From: Geminicoccaceae bacterium
GTDB lineage: Bacteria > Pseudomonadota > Alphaproteobacteria > Geminicoccales > Geminicoccaceae
Length of the DNA stretch: 52,152 nt
Direction of reading: 5' to 3'
NCBI GenBank assembly: GCA_007694015.1
Contig: RECO01000210.1
Coordinates: 1 to 52,152, forward strand
Shown here: piece by piece, positions 35,613 through 42,983 of the stretch
How positions within the stretch are numbered: the stretch's first letter is position 1
How the letters are laid out: each line of letters opens with the position of its first letter
Position numbers and translations under genes: made by a program
The notes under the pieces: model-generated
What the model was told of the DNA's origin: nothing
What the model saw: the letters and a program-made list of their open reading frames with translations, nothing else
Database searches by the model: none

Positions 35613-35656
35613 GCCGGATCACCGTGGCGTCACCCGACGCACACGGTCGTCTCACC
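35613..35656 (-). promoter_or_regulatory. Four 11-bp-spaced direct repeats, presumed SARP operator of the eCIS operon
   Basis: Read on the minus strand, four contiguous 11-bp units begin GGTGAGA, CGTGTGC, GGTGACG and GGTGATC (unit starts 35656, 35645, 35634, 35623). Three share GGTGA exactly; the second deviates at two of five positions. SARP-family activators bind heptamer direct repeats repeating every 11 bp (one helix turn), beside or over the -35 region. The array ends 47 bp before the first ATG of the operon and lies next to a SARP gene. Binding is inferred. Confidence 0.6.
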
Positions 35657-35671
35657 GCCCGCGGCGAACGC

Positions 35672-35696
35672 AAAAAAAAGCGCTCGGCGCCGATCG
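35672..35696 (-). terminator. Intrinsic terminator of the SARP gene
   Basis: On the minus strand CGATCGGCGCCGAGCG (an almost perfect palindrome with one mismatched pair) is followed by GC and an uninterrupted T8. It lies 39 bp after the SARP stop codon and upstream of the operator repeats, so it would separate regulator and eCIS transcripts. The stem lacks an unpaired loop in its simplest pairing, so it may be leaky. Confidence 0.55.
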
Positions 35697-35734
35697 ATGC
35701 CCGAGGTGACGGTCCGAAAGCGGGTTGGGCCGGC

Positions 35735-36613
35735 TCAGCGCGAGCCTTGCGAGCGGAGGAGCAGGGCTTCGAGCTGTGCGGTCACGGTGGCGAGATTGCG
35801 CTGGGTTTCCGCCACCGCATGGCGCAGCGCCTCCAATTCGCCAATGCCCGCCACGGGCGACGACGCCGGCGCCGCTGCCCAGGACGCGGCCGATTCGGCA
35901 AGAGCCCGCGTCTCGACCATCGGCGCCACGGCCAGTTCCTGCTCCAGGATCTGCCGGCACCGTTCGTATTGGCGCTTCACCAGGGCGAACCGGCCCTGGC
36001 CGGCGTAGATCGCCATCAGCTGCTGGTGCACGTCTTCACGCAGCGGATCGATGCGCAGGAGTTCCTGGGCGGTGTCGATCGCGGCATCGTCGAGCTTGGC
36101 GGCCACTTGGCGTTGCAACAGCACGGTCAGACCGCGTTCCCTCAAGTCTTCCAGCCGCGCGCGCGCCTGCAGCGCCCAGTGCGCATACCACCCGGCCAAG
36201 GGCACGCCGCGCGCACGCCCACTCTCTTCGGCCGTTGGCCAAGCCAGATCGTCGGCCCGCTCCAAGAACAGCCTGGCCCGGCGCTCGAAGCCGCGCGTGT
36301 CGACCGCGTCGAGCACCCTGTCGTCGAGGCCGATCGTGGCCTCGCCCTCGCATACCAACACGCGCGAGCAGCCGAAGACCGCCAAAGCGGCCCGGAGACG
36401 CCACATCGCCGTCGACAATCGCGCGCGCGCCCGCTGGGGCTCGCAATCGGGCCAAAGCTCCGCGGCCACCGCTTCGCGCGGCAGCGGCCGATCGGCGTAG
36501 AGGGCGAGAAATCCCAAGAGCTGCAGCGCCGAACGCGCCATCGGGATCGGCGTGCCCGCGGGCCGCCCGTCGACTTCCATCGGCCCGAACAGGTGGATCA
36601 CGATCTCGGCCAT
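35735..36613 (-). CDS. SARP/BTAD-type transcriptional activator, probable eCIS regulator (292 aa)
   Basis: Residues 1-~95 are an OmpR-like winged helix (VIHLFGPMEVDGRPAG, RSALQLLGFLALYADRPLPR, AAELWPD, ARARLSTAMWRLRAAL). Residues ~100-245 match the bacterial transcriptional activator domain (BTAD): WALQARARLEDLRERGL, AIDTAQELLRIDPLREDVHQ, QLMAIYAGQGRFALVKRQYE and RCRQILEQELAV. A Leu/Ala coil forms the C-terminus. There is no ATPase or sensor domain. It lies immediately upstream of the eCIS operon in the same orientation, which supports a role as its pathway-specific activator. SARPs are best known from actinomycetes. Confidence 0.88.
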   Translation of the reverse strand: MAEIVIHLFGPMEVDGRPAGTPIPMARSALQLLGFLALYADRPLPREAVAAELWPDCEPQRARARLSTAMWRLRAALAVFGCSRVLVCEGEATIGLDDRVLDAVDTRGFERRARLFLERADDLAWPTAEESGRARGVPLAGWYAHWALQARARLEDLRERGLTVLLQRQVAAKLDDAAIDTAQELLRIDPLREDVHQQLMAIYAGQGRFALVKRQYERCRQILEQELAVAPMVETRALAESAASWAAAPASSPVAGIGELEALRHAVAETQRNLATVTAQLEALLLRSQGSR

Positions 36614-36911
36614 CGACCTTGCTCCGCACCCGATGGATCGGGGTGGAAATGCAACGTCGCGACGTGCCGCGGCCCCCTTCGTCCCACCCCAGGGTTGTGA
36701 CTATATCGGGTTTCCAACCGTTCATCCAGCGCCCACGAAGTGCGCCATCCGGACGAGCATTTCGGAAAACGCTCGGGGGCACGGGTCGGAGACGGAAACG
36801 AGAAGCGTTGTAGGGGGACTTGATGGTCCCCCTACGACCCCCAGGGCCGGCAGCCGCGGGCCCACTTTAGCGAGCCAGCCCGAGGCGGCATGCCCCCTGC
36901 CTCTCATCCCT
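36614..36911. other. Intergenic region: SARP promoter side and P450 3' side
   Basis: 298 bp without a gene between the SARP start and the P450 stop. It contains an AT-richer island near 36699-36725 (TGACTATATCGGG), the probable SARP promoter zone, and the hairpin listed separately at 36810-36835. I see no second copy of the 11-bp GGTGA repeats here. Confidence 0.4.
36810..36835 (-). terminator. Perfect 10-bp hairpin after the P450 gene
   Basis: GTAGGGGGAC, loop TTGATG, GTCCCCCTAC. It lies 77 bp beyond the P450 stop on the minus strand and upstream of the SARP promoter, so it probably terminates P450 transcription. A CCCCC run and a GGCCGGC block flank it. No T-tract is present on either side. 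Confidence 0.5.
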
Positions 36912-38225
36912 TTACGCCGCCACGGCCAAAAGCGGCGCCGGTTCGGGTTTCAAACTGACGAGGGCGGCAGCGGTGACCGGTTCGGGCGTGCAGTCCTCCA
37001 GGTGGAACGCGCGCACCAGCATGGCGGTGGCCAGCACCAATTCCAGCATGGCGAGGTCGCGGCCGACGCAGTTGCGGGGGCCGGCGCCGAAGGGGATGAA
37101 GGCGCGGGAGGCGGACTGGCCCAGGAAGCGTTCGGGGCGGAACACCGCGGGATCGTCCCAGAGGTCGGGGCGGCGGTGCAGGACCCAGGGGGCGACCACG
37201 CAGGTGGTGCCGGCGGAGAGACGGACGGCGCCTGCCTGGAACGGGCAGAGCGTTTCGCGGCCGAAGGACCACACGGGCGGATAGAGGCGGAGGCTTTCCT
37301 CGACGCACGCGCGGGTCCAGACGAGCCGGCGGGCCTCGTCGCCGGTGGGGCTCCGGTCGGCCACAGCGTCACGCACCTCCTCGCGGAGGCGCGTTTGGGC
37401 TTCGGGGTGCCGCGCCACGAGCCAGAGGGTGAAGGCGAGGGCCTGGGCGGTGGTCTCCTGGCCGGCGAGGTAGAGCGTCGTGACCTCGTCGCGCAGCTGA
37501 CGCTCGCTCAGCGCACCCGCGTCGTCGCGCGCGCGCACCAGCCGGGAGAGGAGGTCGTCGGTGTCGCTGCCGTCGGTGCGGCGGCGCTCGATCAGGCCGT
37601 AGACCAGCGCGTCCACCGCCGCTGCCGCCGCGCGCTGACGCGTCCGCGCCGGGCTCCAATAGTGCTCCGGGTCGACGAGCGCCCAAAAGCGCTTGGCGAT
37701 CCAGGCCTCCAACGTGGCCAAAGCCTCGGTCAGTTCGGCGTTGGCGGCCTCGCTCGCATCGCCGAACAGCGCGCGCACCGTCACCTCGCGGGCGACGAAC
37801 GCCGCACCTTCCGCTGCATCGACCAAGTCGCCGCGGGCCGCCGCCTCGCGCCAGCGGGCGATCAAGCGCTCGGTCGTGGCGACGATGACCGGCGCGTAGG
37901 TCTGCACCGCCCGCGGCGTCAGCAAGGGCTGCACCATCGCCCGGTTGCGCCGCCACGCCTCGCCCTGGGCGGTCAACGAGCCCTGACCGAAGATCGGCTG
38001 CAGCTTGTCGTAGAAGAAGCTCTTCTTCTGCTCGTCCTCGCCGGCCCGCAGCAGCGCGCGGCACACCTCCGGATCGCCCAACAGGTGCAGCCGGTGCGGG
38101 CCCAAACGCGCCGTGGCGTGATCGCCCTGCTGCCCCCAAAGGCCTTCGAGGGCCAAATGCGGTGCCCGCCGCATGGCCGGCACGATCCCGAGCCAAGGCC
38201 AGCTCGTCGGTGCGGCGACGCTCAA
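36912..38225 (-). CDS. Cytochrome P450 (437 aa)
   Basis: All P450 landmarks are present: the I-helix oxygen-binding AGQETTA, the K-helix EESLRLYPP (ExxR), the PERFLG meander block and the heme loop FIPFGAGPRNCVGRDLA with Cys ~386 as thiolate ligand. No signal anchor precedes the domain, so it is a soluble monooxygenase. It needs a separate ferredoxin or reductase, none of which is nearby. Start choice: TTG at 38223-38225 has GGGAGG upstream; a GTG at 38265-38267 would add 14 residues. The similarity looks closest to the CYP102/CYP4-like fatty-acid hydroxylase style (AGxETT, PFxxGPRNCxG), but the substrate is unknown. Confidence 0.88.
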   Translation of the reverse strand: MSVAAPTSWPWLGIVPAMRRAPHLALEGLWGQQGDHATARLGPHRLHLLGDPEVCRALLRAGEDEQKKSFFYDKLQPIFGQGSLTAQGEAWRRNRAMVQPLLTPRAVQTYAPVIVATTERLIARWREAAARGDLVDAAEGAAFVAREVTVRALFGDASEAANAELTEALATLEAWIAKRFWALVDPEHYWSPARTRQRAAAAAVDALVYGLIERRRTDGSDTDDLLSRLVRARDDAGALSERQLRDEVTTLYLAGQETTAQALAFTLWLVARHPEAQTRLREEVRDAVADRSPTGDEARRLVWTRACVEESLRLYPPVWSFGRETLCPFQAGAVRLSAGTTCVVAPWVLHRRPDLWDDPAVFRPERFLGQSASRAFIPFGAGPRNCVGRDLAMLELVLATAMLVRAFHLEDCTPEPVTAAALVSLKPEPAPLLAVAA

Positions 38226-38312
38226 AGCCCCCTCCCAGCGACAGCTACCAGCCGAACCTCCCCCCACCTTCGACGAGGGTCAACCGGCGCCTTTGGGGTG
38301 GACGCTTCATTC

Positions 38313-38340
38313 ACATTCAAATATCAGAAGATTTGAATGT
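38313..38340 (+). promoter_or_regulatory. Perfect 10-8-10 inverted repeat operator before the YeeE/YedE pair
   Basis: ACATTCAAAT, spacer ATCAGAAG, ATTTGAATGT: an AT-rich perfect palindrome in an otherwise GC-rich region, ending 18 bp before the first YeeE ATG and 88 bp from the P450 start. The layout suits an ArsR-type sulfide/persulfide repressor (BigR/SqrR class), which often controls YeeE/YedE genes. No such repressor gene is in this window, so the regulator is an inference. Confidence 0.65.
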
Positions 38341-38358
38341 ATCTCACGGGAGGGACGC

Positions 38359-38874
38359 ATGCTGCGTTTCAAGGACCCGGCCTGGTCGCCCTACGTCGCG
38401 GGCGTCCTCATCGGCCTTCTGCAAATTCCGGCCTTTCTGCTGGTCAACACCGCCCTCGGCGCGTCCTCGTCCTACGTGACGCTCGGCACGGTCGTGGGCG
38501 GGCTGGTCGACCCGGCGATGTCGGCCCACGCCTATTTTGCCAGCTACGTCGCGACGGCCAAGGACTTCTGGCAGCTCGCCATGGTGCTCGGGATCGCGGC
38601 CGGCGCCTATCTCTCGGCCCGGGCGTCGGGGCTGTTGCGGCAGGGCTTCTCGCCGATCTGGCGCCGCGCGGCCGGCATCGAAACCCTCAGCAGCCGCGCA
38701 TTGATGGCGTTCTCGGGTGGCTTCATCCTGTTGTTCGGCGCCCGCCTTGCCGGCGGCTGCGCCTCGGGCCACGGCCTTTCCGGCATGGCGCAGCTTGCCA
38801 TCGGCTCGATGGTGACGGTCGCTGCCATGTTCGCGGCCGGCATCGTCATCGCCCAATTGTTCCGCCGCGTCTGA
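38359..38874 (+). CDS. YeeE/YedE-family sulfur-compound transporter subunit 1 (171 aa)
   Basis: 171 residues with four to five hydrophobic helices. The key motif GARLAGGCASGHGLSG near residue 130 has the conserved Cys typical of YeeE/YedE (thiosulfate/sulfur transporter) proteins. The start ATG has GGGAGG eight bases upstream. It is the first half of a two-gene pair, 16 bp before the second. Such split YeeE pairs commonly accompany persulfide dioxygenase genes in proteobacteria; here the neighbours are different. It acts in the inner membrane. Confidence 0.88.
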   Translation: MLRFKDPAWSPYVAGVLIGLLQIPAFLLVNTALGASSSYVTLGTVVGGLVDPAMSAHAYFASYVATAKDFWQLAMVLGIAAGAYLSARASGLLRQGFSPIWRRAAGIETLSSRALMAFSGGFILLFGARLAGGCASGHGLSGMAQLAIGSMVTVAAMFAAGIVIAQLFRRV

Positions 38875-38890
38875 TCCGGGAGCACCACCG

Positions 38891-39505
38891 ATGGACTTTC
38901 TCCTCCTCGCCCTCTTGGGTGCCGCCATGGGCCTCGCCTTCGGCATCGCGCTGGAAAAGGGCCGCGTCTTCGAGCCCGGCATGATCGTCGGCCAGATGCA
39001 GCTCCGCAACTTCACCATGCTGAAGATGTTCCTGGCCGCCACCGCCACGAGCCTCGTCGTGCTGGCGATCCTGAACGGCGTTTTCGGCGTCGGCCTGCAC
39101 CCGAAGGCCACCTATTACGGCGCCAACCTGATGGGCGGCCTGTTGATGGGCGTCGGCATGGTGCTGGCAGGCGCCTGCCCCGGCACCGCCGCCGCGCAGA
39201 TCGGCGTCGGCTACAAGGACGCCTGGTTCACCGTCCTGGGCGGCATCGTCGGTGCGGTCGCCTATGGCTACCTCGAGCCTGGCTTCATCCAGCCGATGCT
39301 GCTGGCCGAAGGCCCCGGCCGGCTGCGGCTCGACAGCCTGATCGGCCTGCCCTTCTGGGCGACCGCACTCGCCATCGCCGCCGTGCTCGTTCTTGGTCTC
39401 GTCGCGCTCGAGCGCTGGCGCCCCTGGCGTGCCGATCTCGGCCAGAACCACGAAGGCCTCTCCGCGAGCGCGGATGCCGCCCCGACGGCTGCCCGCACGG
39501 CCTGA
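38891..39505 (+). CDS. YeeE/YedE-family sulfur-compound transporter subunit 2 (204 aa)
   Basis: The second half of the pair: MDFLLLALLGAAMGLAFGIA, GGLLMGVGMVLAGACPGTAAAQIGVG (conserved Cys in AGACPGT) and two further membrane helices, with a C-terminal soluble tail of ~30 residues. It resembles the DUF6691/YeeE-type partner proteins. It is co-transcribed with the gene at 38359 (16-bp gap, GGGAGC before the ATG). Transport of thiosulfate or a related reduced sulfur compound is the family role; the exact substrate is unknown. Confidence 0.85.
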   Translation: MDFLLLALLGAAMGLAFGIALEKGRVFEPGMIVGQMQLRNFTMLKMFLAATATSLVVLAILNGVFGVGLHPKATYYGANLMGGLLMGVGMVLAGACPGTAAAQIGVGYKDAWFTVLGGIVGAVAYGYLEPGFIQPMLLAEGPGRLRLDSLIGLPFWATALAIAAVLVLGLVALERWRPWRADLGQNHEGLSASADAAPTAARTA

Positions 39506-39514
39506 CAGGCGACG

Positions 39515-39567
39515 CGCGCGGGCGCGGCCAACCGGTCTCGGTCGAGATCGGGGGCTGCGCCCGCGCG
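39515..39567. terminator. Bidirectional hairpin between convergent YeeE and permease genes
   Basis: Arms CGCGCGGGCGCGGCC (39515-39529) and GGCTGCGCCCGCGCG (39553-39567) pair with one mismatch, and the loop contains a further small dyad. It lies in the 83-bp gap between two convergent genes, which suits a shared terminator. Confidence 0.5.
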
Positions 39568-39588
39568 GTCTTGCGTCGCTGTAGGCGC

Positions 39589-41073
39589 TCAAAGCCAGCC
39601 GAGCAGCGACCACCAGGGATAGGCGAGCCCCAGCATCACCGGCGTGGTGGTCAGGGCGAGCCACCAGAGGGTGCGGGTGAAGGCGGCCGCACCGATCCCG
39701 GTCATCGCCATCGCCACGATGAACGGCGGCACCTGGTAGGGAAACAAGGGCGTCGCGTAGCCGAGCACCTGCGCCATGCCGATCGCCTCGATCGACCAGC
39801 CGGTCAGCCGCGCGATCTCCGGGAAGAGCGGTGCTGCGATCGCGGGGGCCGCCGGCAGCGTCGCCAAGAGCCCGCTGCCGGCGCCGAGGGCCGCAAGCCC
39901 GGTCAGGATGGCGAAGGGACCGGCCTCCGCGAGCGGCAAGCGCTCGATCAGCCATGCGCCCAAGGCGGCCCCGAGGCCGCTTTCGGTCATCACCGCAGCC
40001 AAGCCCAACACCGCCCCGACATAGAGCAGGAGCGGCATGAAGGGACCGCTGGAGAGGGATTTGAAGGCCAGGATGCCCGACCTCGGCAGGAGGCAGAGGA
40101 TGGCCGCCGTGAGCCCCACCCAAGCCGCGCCGATGCCGTGCACGACGTCGGTCGCCCACAACGCCAACGTCACCACCAGCAACAGCCCGAGGCGCCGGCC
40201 GCCGGGCGAGAGCGGCGGGGCCGCGACGGCAGCGAGCTCGGCCCGGCCGCCCGGCCGTTCGCCGAACAGGCGGGTGACGATGAGGGTCAGGGCGATGGCC
40301 TTGGTCAGCCCGATTACCGGGAAATGCAGGGCGAGGTAGGCGCCGTAGGTGAGCTTGACGCCGTAGAGCGCTTCCAAGGACCCGGCCAGCACCAGGTTTG
40401 GCAGATTGGCCGGCAGGATGGTGATCGGGATGACGAAGGTCGCGACCACACCGGCCACCACCATGCCGGTGCGGCCCCGGCTGTCGGCCGCGTAGTTCAG
40501 CCGGTCGGCGAGGGCCAGAATGAGCGGCACCAAGAGCACCACCCGGCCGGAGGTGGCAGGCAGCAGGAGACCGAGCCCCCCCGAGAAGGTGACCACGGCC
40601 GCGATCAGCGTGCCGTACGCCACCTCGCCCTCGGCCAACCTGCGCACCGGCAGCATGCGCTCCAAGAGCCACCGCGACAGCCCCGTCTCGCCGACCGCAG
40701 CACCCAAGAGCAGCCCAGCGAAGACGAGCCAAAAGGCCCCGGTGGTGAAGCCCGCGAACACGGTGGCCGGTGGGGCCATGCCGCTGACGATGGCGGCGAC
40801 GAAGAAGATCAGGCCGGTGAGCGCCTCCGGCAGCAGCGCCAGCGCCCAAAAGCCGATGGTGAACACCAACAGGCCGGCGGCCATCGCCATTTCGGCCGGG
40901 GCACCCGACCACGACGCCGTGGCACTTGCGGCCAGCGCCAAGCCGAAGACCGCGAGGGAGCGAAACGCTGGGGACAAGACGGGTCTCGGCGCGGGTTCGA
41001 GAACGGGGTGATCCCGGCAGAAGCGATCGTCCGAACGGCGCTCGGGCCGGGGGTGCGGCAGCGGACCATCCAC
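39589..41073 (-). CDS. SLC13-family (divalent anion:sodium symporter/ArsB-like) permease (494 aa)
   Basis: About 11-12 hydrophobic segments are visible, e.g. MAMAAGLLVFTIGFWALALL, GAFWLVFAGLLLGAAVGETG, ALWATDVVHGIGAAWVGLTA. SGGLGLLLPATSGRVVLLVP and GLLATLPAAPAIAAPLFPEIA correspond to the two substrate-site repeats of the DASS/SLC13 fold. It carries dicarboxylate, sulfate or a similar anion in the family; the substrate is not deducible here, though the sulfur-transporter neighbour is suggestive. The N-terminus is uncertain: the frame opens at GTG 41071-41073, and an internal TTG near residue 33 (LSPAFRS) would remove a charged, non-membrane leader. Confidence 0.8.
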   Translation of the reverse strand: MDGPLPHPRPERRSDDRFCRDHPVLEPAPRPVLSPAFRSLAVFGLALAASATASWSGAPAEMAMAAGLLVFTIGFWALALLPEALTGLIFFVAAIVSGMAPPATVFAGFTTGAFWLVFAGLLLGAAVGETGLSRWLLERMLPVRRLAEGEVAYGTLIAAVVTFSGGLGLLLPATSGRVVLLVPLILALADRLNYAADSRGRTGMVVAGVVATFVIPITILPANLPNLVLAGSLEALYGVKLTYGAYLALHFPVIGLTKAIALTLIVTRLFGERPGGRAELAAVAAPPLSPGGRRLGLLLVVTLALWATDVVHGIGAAWVGLTAAILCLLPRSGILAFKSLSSGPFMPLLLYVGAVLGLAAVMTESGLGAALGAWLIERLPLAEAGPFAILTGLAALGAGSGLLATLPAAPAIAAPLFPEIARLTGWSIEAIGMAQVLGYATPLFPYQVPPFIVAMAMTGIGAAAFTRTLWWLALTTTPVMLGLAYPWWSLLGWL

Positions 41074-41178
41074 GCCGGGGTGGTTGCCCGATAGAACGGG
41101 GCCAGCGCCGGATCAACGGCCGACCGCTCGGTCAGCCGCAGTCGAGCCATGCGCTAATGGACGGACCACTCGTGCGCA

Positions 41179-41211
41179 GGCGCCGTCGGACGTGCATCGT
41201 CCGACGGCGCC
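41179..41211 (-). terminator. Perfect 14-bp hairpin after the alpha/beta hydrolase gene
   Basis: GGCGCCGTCGGACG, loop TGCAT, CGTCCGACGGCGCC. It starts 73 bp beyond the hydrolase stop (minus strand) and lies upstream of the permease gene. It is a very stable stem without a T-tract. Confidence 0.6.
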
Positions 41212-41283
41212 GCTGCCGCCGAACCCGACGCAGCGGAGGGATCAGGGCATCGCGACGCGCCCCTTCCGGCGATCAGCGTTACC

Positions 41284-41940
41284 TCAGGCGGTTTGGAAGG
41301 CGGCGCGCAGGAAGCGGCCGGCGTGGTCGATGCCGTCCGGGTCGATGCCGTGGCCGAGCCGCGGGCGGAGCTGCCATTGCACGGGCAGGCCCGCCAGTTC
41401 CAACCCTTCTTTGGCGGCGAACAGGGCCTGGGCCGGGACCACGTCGTCGGCCTCGCCGTGGACCAGGAGGACGGGTGGCCGCGAGCGCAGGTCCTTTTCC
41501 AAAAGTTCGGCGCCGATCAGGGCGCCCGAAAAGCCGACCACGGCGCCCAGGGGCGCGGCGCGGCGCGGCGCGACGTAGAGCGACGTCATGGTGCCTTGGG
41601 AAAAGCCGACCAGGGCCGCGTCCTTGGGGCGGAGGCCGAGCGCCGCCAATTCGGCATCGAGAAAGCCGTCGACGTCGGGGGCGGTGCGCTGCACCCCGGC
41701 GAGGAGGGCCGTTGGCCGCCGGTCGCTCAGGCTGAACCACTGATAGCCCACGGGCGCCATGTCGCAGCGCTCGGGTGCGTTGGGGGCGACGAACAGGGCA
41801 TCGGGCAGGTAGGTTTGCAGCATCGGCGCCAGGCCGATGAGGTCTTCCCCGTCGGCACCGACGCCGTGTAGCAGCACCACCAATTGCCGCGGCGCCGTGC
41901 CGCGCTTGGGCGGCACGCGCGGTCCCTTCAGCGGCCGCAC
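41284..41940 (-). CDS. Carboxylesterase/phospholipase-type alpha/beta hydrolase (218 aa)
   Basis: QLVVLLHGVGADGEDLIGLA (oxyanion HG loop), GFSQGTMTSLYVA (nucleophile elbow G-F-S-Q-G, Ser ~117), VLLVHGEADDVVP (acid) and RLGHGID (His) form a complete catalytic set of the small Abhydrolase_2 esterases, usually ~220 aa. The start GTG at 41938-41940 gives that length, but the ribosome site is weak. An ATG one frame over (41953-41955) with GGCGGAG before it opens an eight-codon mini-frame. The in-frame sequence extends to 42039, so the true N-terminus is unsure. Confidence 0.8.
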   Translation of the reverse strand: MRPLKGPRVPPKRGTAPRQLVVLLHGVGADGEDLIGLAPMLQTYLPDALFVAPNAPERCDMAPVGYQWFSLSDRRPTALLAGVQRTAPDVDGFLDAELAALGLRPKDAALVGFSQGTMTSLYVAPRRAAPLGAVVGFSGALIGAELLEKDLRSRPPVLLVHGEADDVVPAQALFAAKEGLELAGLPVQWQLRPRLGHGIDPDGIDHAGRFLRAAFQTA

Positions 41941-42074
41941 GTCGTCTGGTCCATGGCTCGTTCTCCGCCTTGTCGGGTCAGGCTTTTCTGTGCTCTGGAG
42001 ACGGTGTAGCACTGCCGTCCTGCTTTCGGGAGAGCCCATGCCGAGCCCCGCTTCATGCTGACCGGTGCGGACGG

Positions 42075-42983
42075 ATGCTGACCGGCGAGGACGTCGTTCC
42101 CGTGCCGGCCGCGGGCGAGGCGCCGTTCGTCACCCGGTTCGCGCCGAGCCCGACTGGCCTGTTGCACCTGGGCCACGCCTATTCGGCGTTGTTCGCCCAC
42201 GAAACCGCCAAAGCCTGCGGCGGACGGTTTTTGTTGCGCATCGAAGACATCGACCACACGCGCTGCCGGCCGGAATTCGAGAAGGCCACGCTCGACGATC
42301 TGCGCTGGCTGGGCCTGCGCTGGGAAGCGCCGGCCTGGCGGCAGTCGCCGCGCACCGACGTCTACCAGGACGCGCTCGGCAAGTTGAAGGCGATGGGTGT
42401 GGTCTATCCGTGCTTTTGCACCCGCGCTGCCATTCGCCACGAAATCGCCGAATCGGCGCGCGCCCCGCACGGACCGTCGGGCGAGCCGGTCTATCCAGGC
42501 ACCTGCCGCGGCCTCGACCCGGTCGAGGGGAGAACGCGCATCGCCCGCGGCATGCCGCATGGCTGGCGGCTCGACGTCGAGGCCGCACTTGCCCACACCG
42601 GCGCACTCGCCTGGTACGACGTCCGTGCCGGCTGGCAGGACTGCCGGGCCGCCGAGTTCGGCGACGTGGTGCTGGCGCGCAAGGACATCCCGACCAGCTA
42701 CCATCTGGCGGTGACGGTCGACGACGCGGCGCAGGGCGTGACGCTGGTGACGCGCGGCGAGGACCTGTTCCACGCCACCCACATCCATCGCCTGCTGCAA
42801 GCCCTGTTGGGCCTGCCCACGCCGACCTACTACCACCACAACCTGATCGCCACAGCCGACGGCCAGCGCCTCGCCAAGCGCAACCGCTCCGTGTCGCTCA
42901 AATATTTTCGCGAGCGCGGCGAAACCCCCGCCTCGATCTGGCGGCAATTGGGGCTCGGCGTGCCGGCAACGGCCGAGGGGTGA
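42075..42983 (+). CDS. gluQ: Glutamyl-Q tRNA(Asp) synthetase (GluQ-RS)
   Basis: 302 residues, the length of GluQ-RS rather than full GluRS. FAPSPTGLLHLGHA with HLGH at 31-34 is the class I HIGH signature, RIEDIDHTRCRPE follows, and RLAKRNRSVSL takes the place of KMSKS. The zinc knot Cys-x-Cys (PCFCTR) and YPGTCR is typical of this paralogue, which lacks the anticodon-binding domain. It activates glutamate and attaches it to queuosine in tRNA-Asp. The start ATG is not preceded by a strong ribosome site. Its stop overlaps the lipoprotein start (GTGA). Confidence 0.92.
   Translation: MLTGEDVVPVPAAGEAPFVTRFAPSPTGLLHLGHAYSALFAHETAKACGGRFLLRIEDIDHTRCRPEFEKATLDDLRWLGLRWEAPAWRQSPRTDVYQDALGKLKAMGVVYPCFCTRAAIRHEIAESARAPHGPSGEPVYPGTCRGLDPVEGRTRIARGMPHGWRLDVEAALAHTGALAWYDVRAGWQDCRAAEFGDVVLARKDIPTSYHLAVTVDDAAQGVTLVTRGEDLFHATHIHRLLQALLGLPTPTYYHHNLIATADGQRLAKRNRSVSLKYFRERGETPASIWRQLGLGVPATAEG

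Noticed and set aside
36912-38225. P450 as an eCIS cargo or operon member
   Set aside because: It lies beyond the SARP gene, behind its own hairpin terminator, without eCIS features.
41932-41955. Eight-codon mini-frame MDQTTCGR with a good ribosome site before the hydrolase
   Set aside because: It could be a leader peptide, but it has no attenuator hairpin or regulatory codon run; most likely chance.
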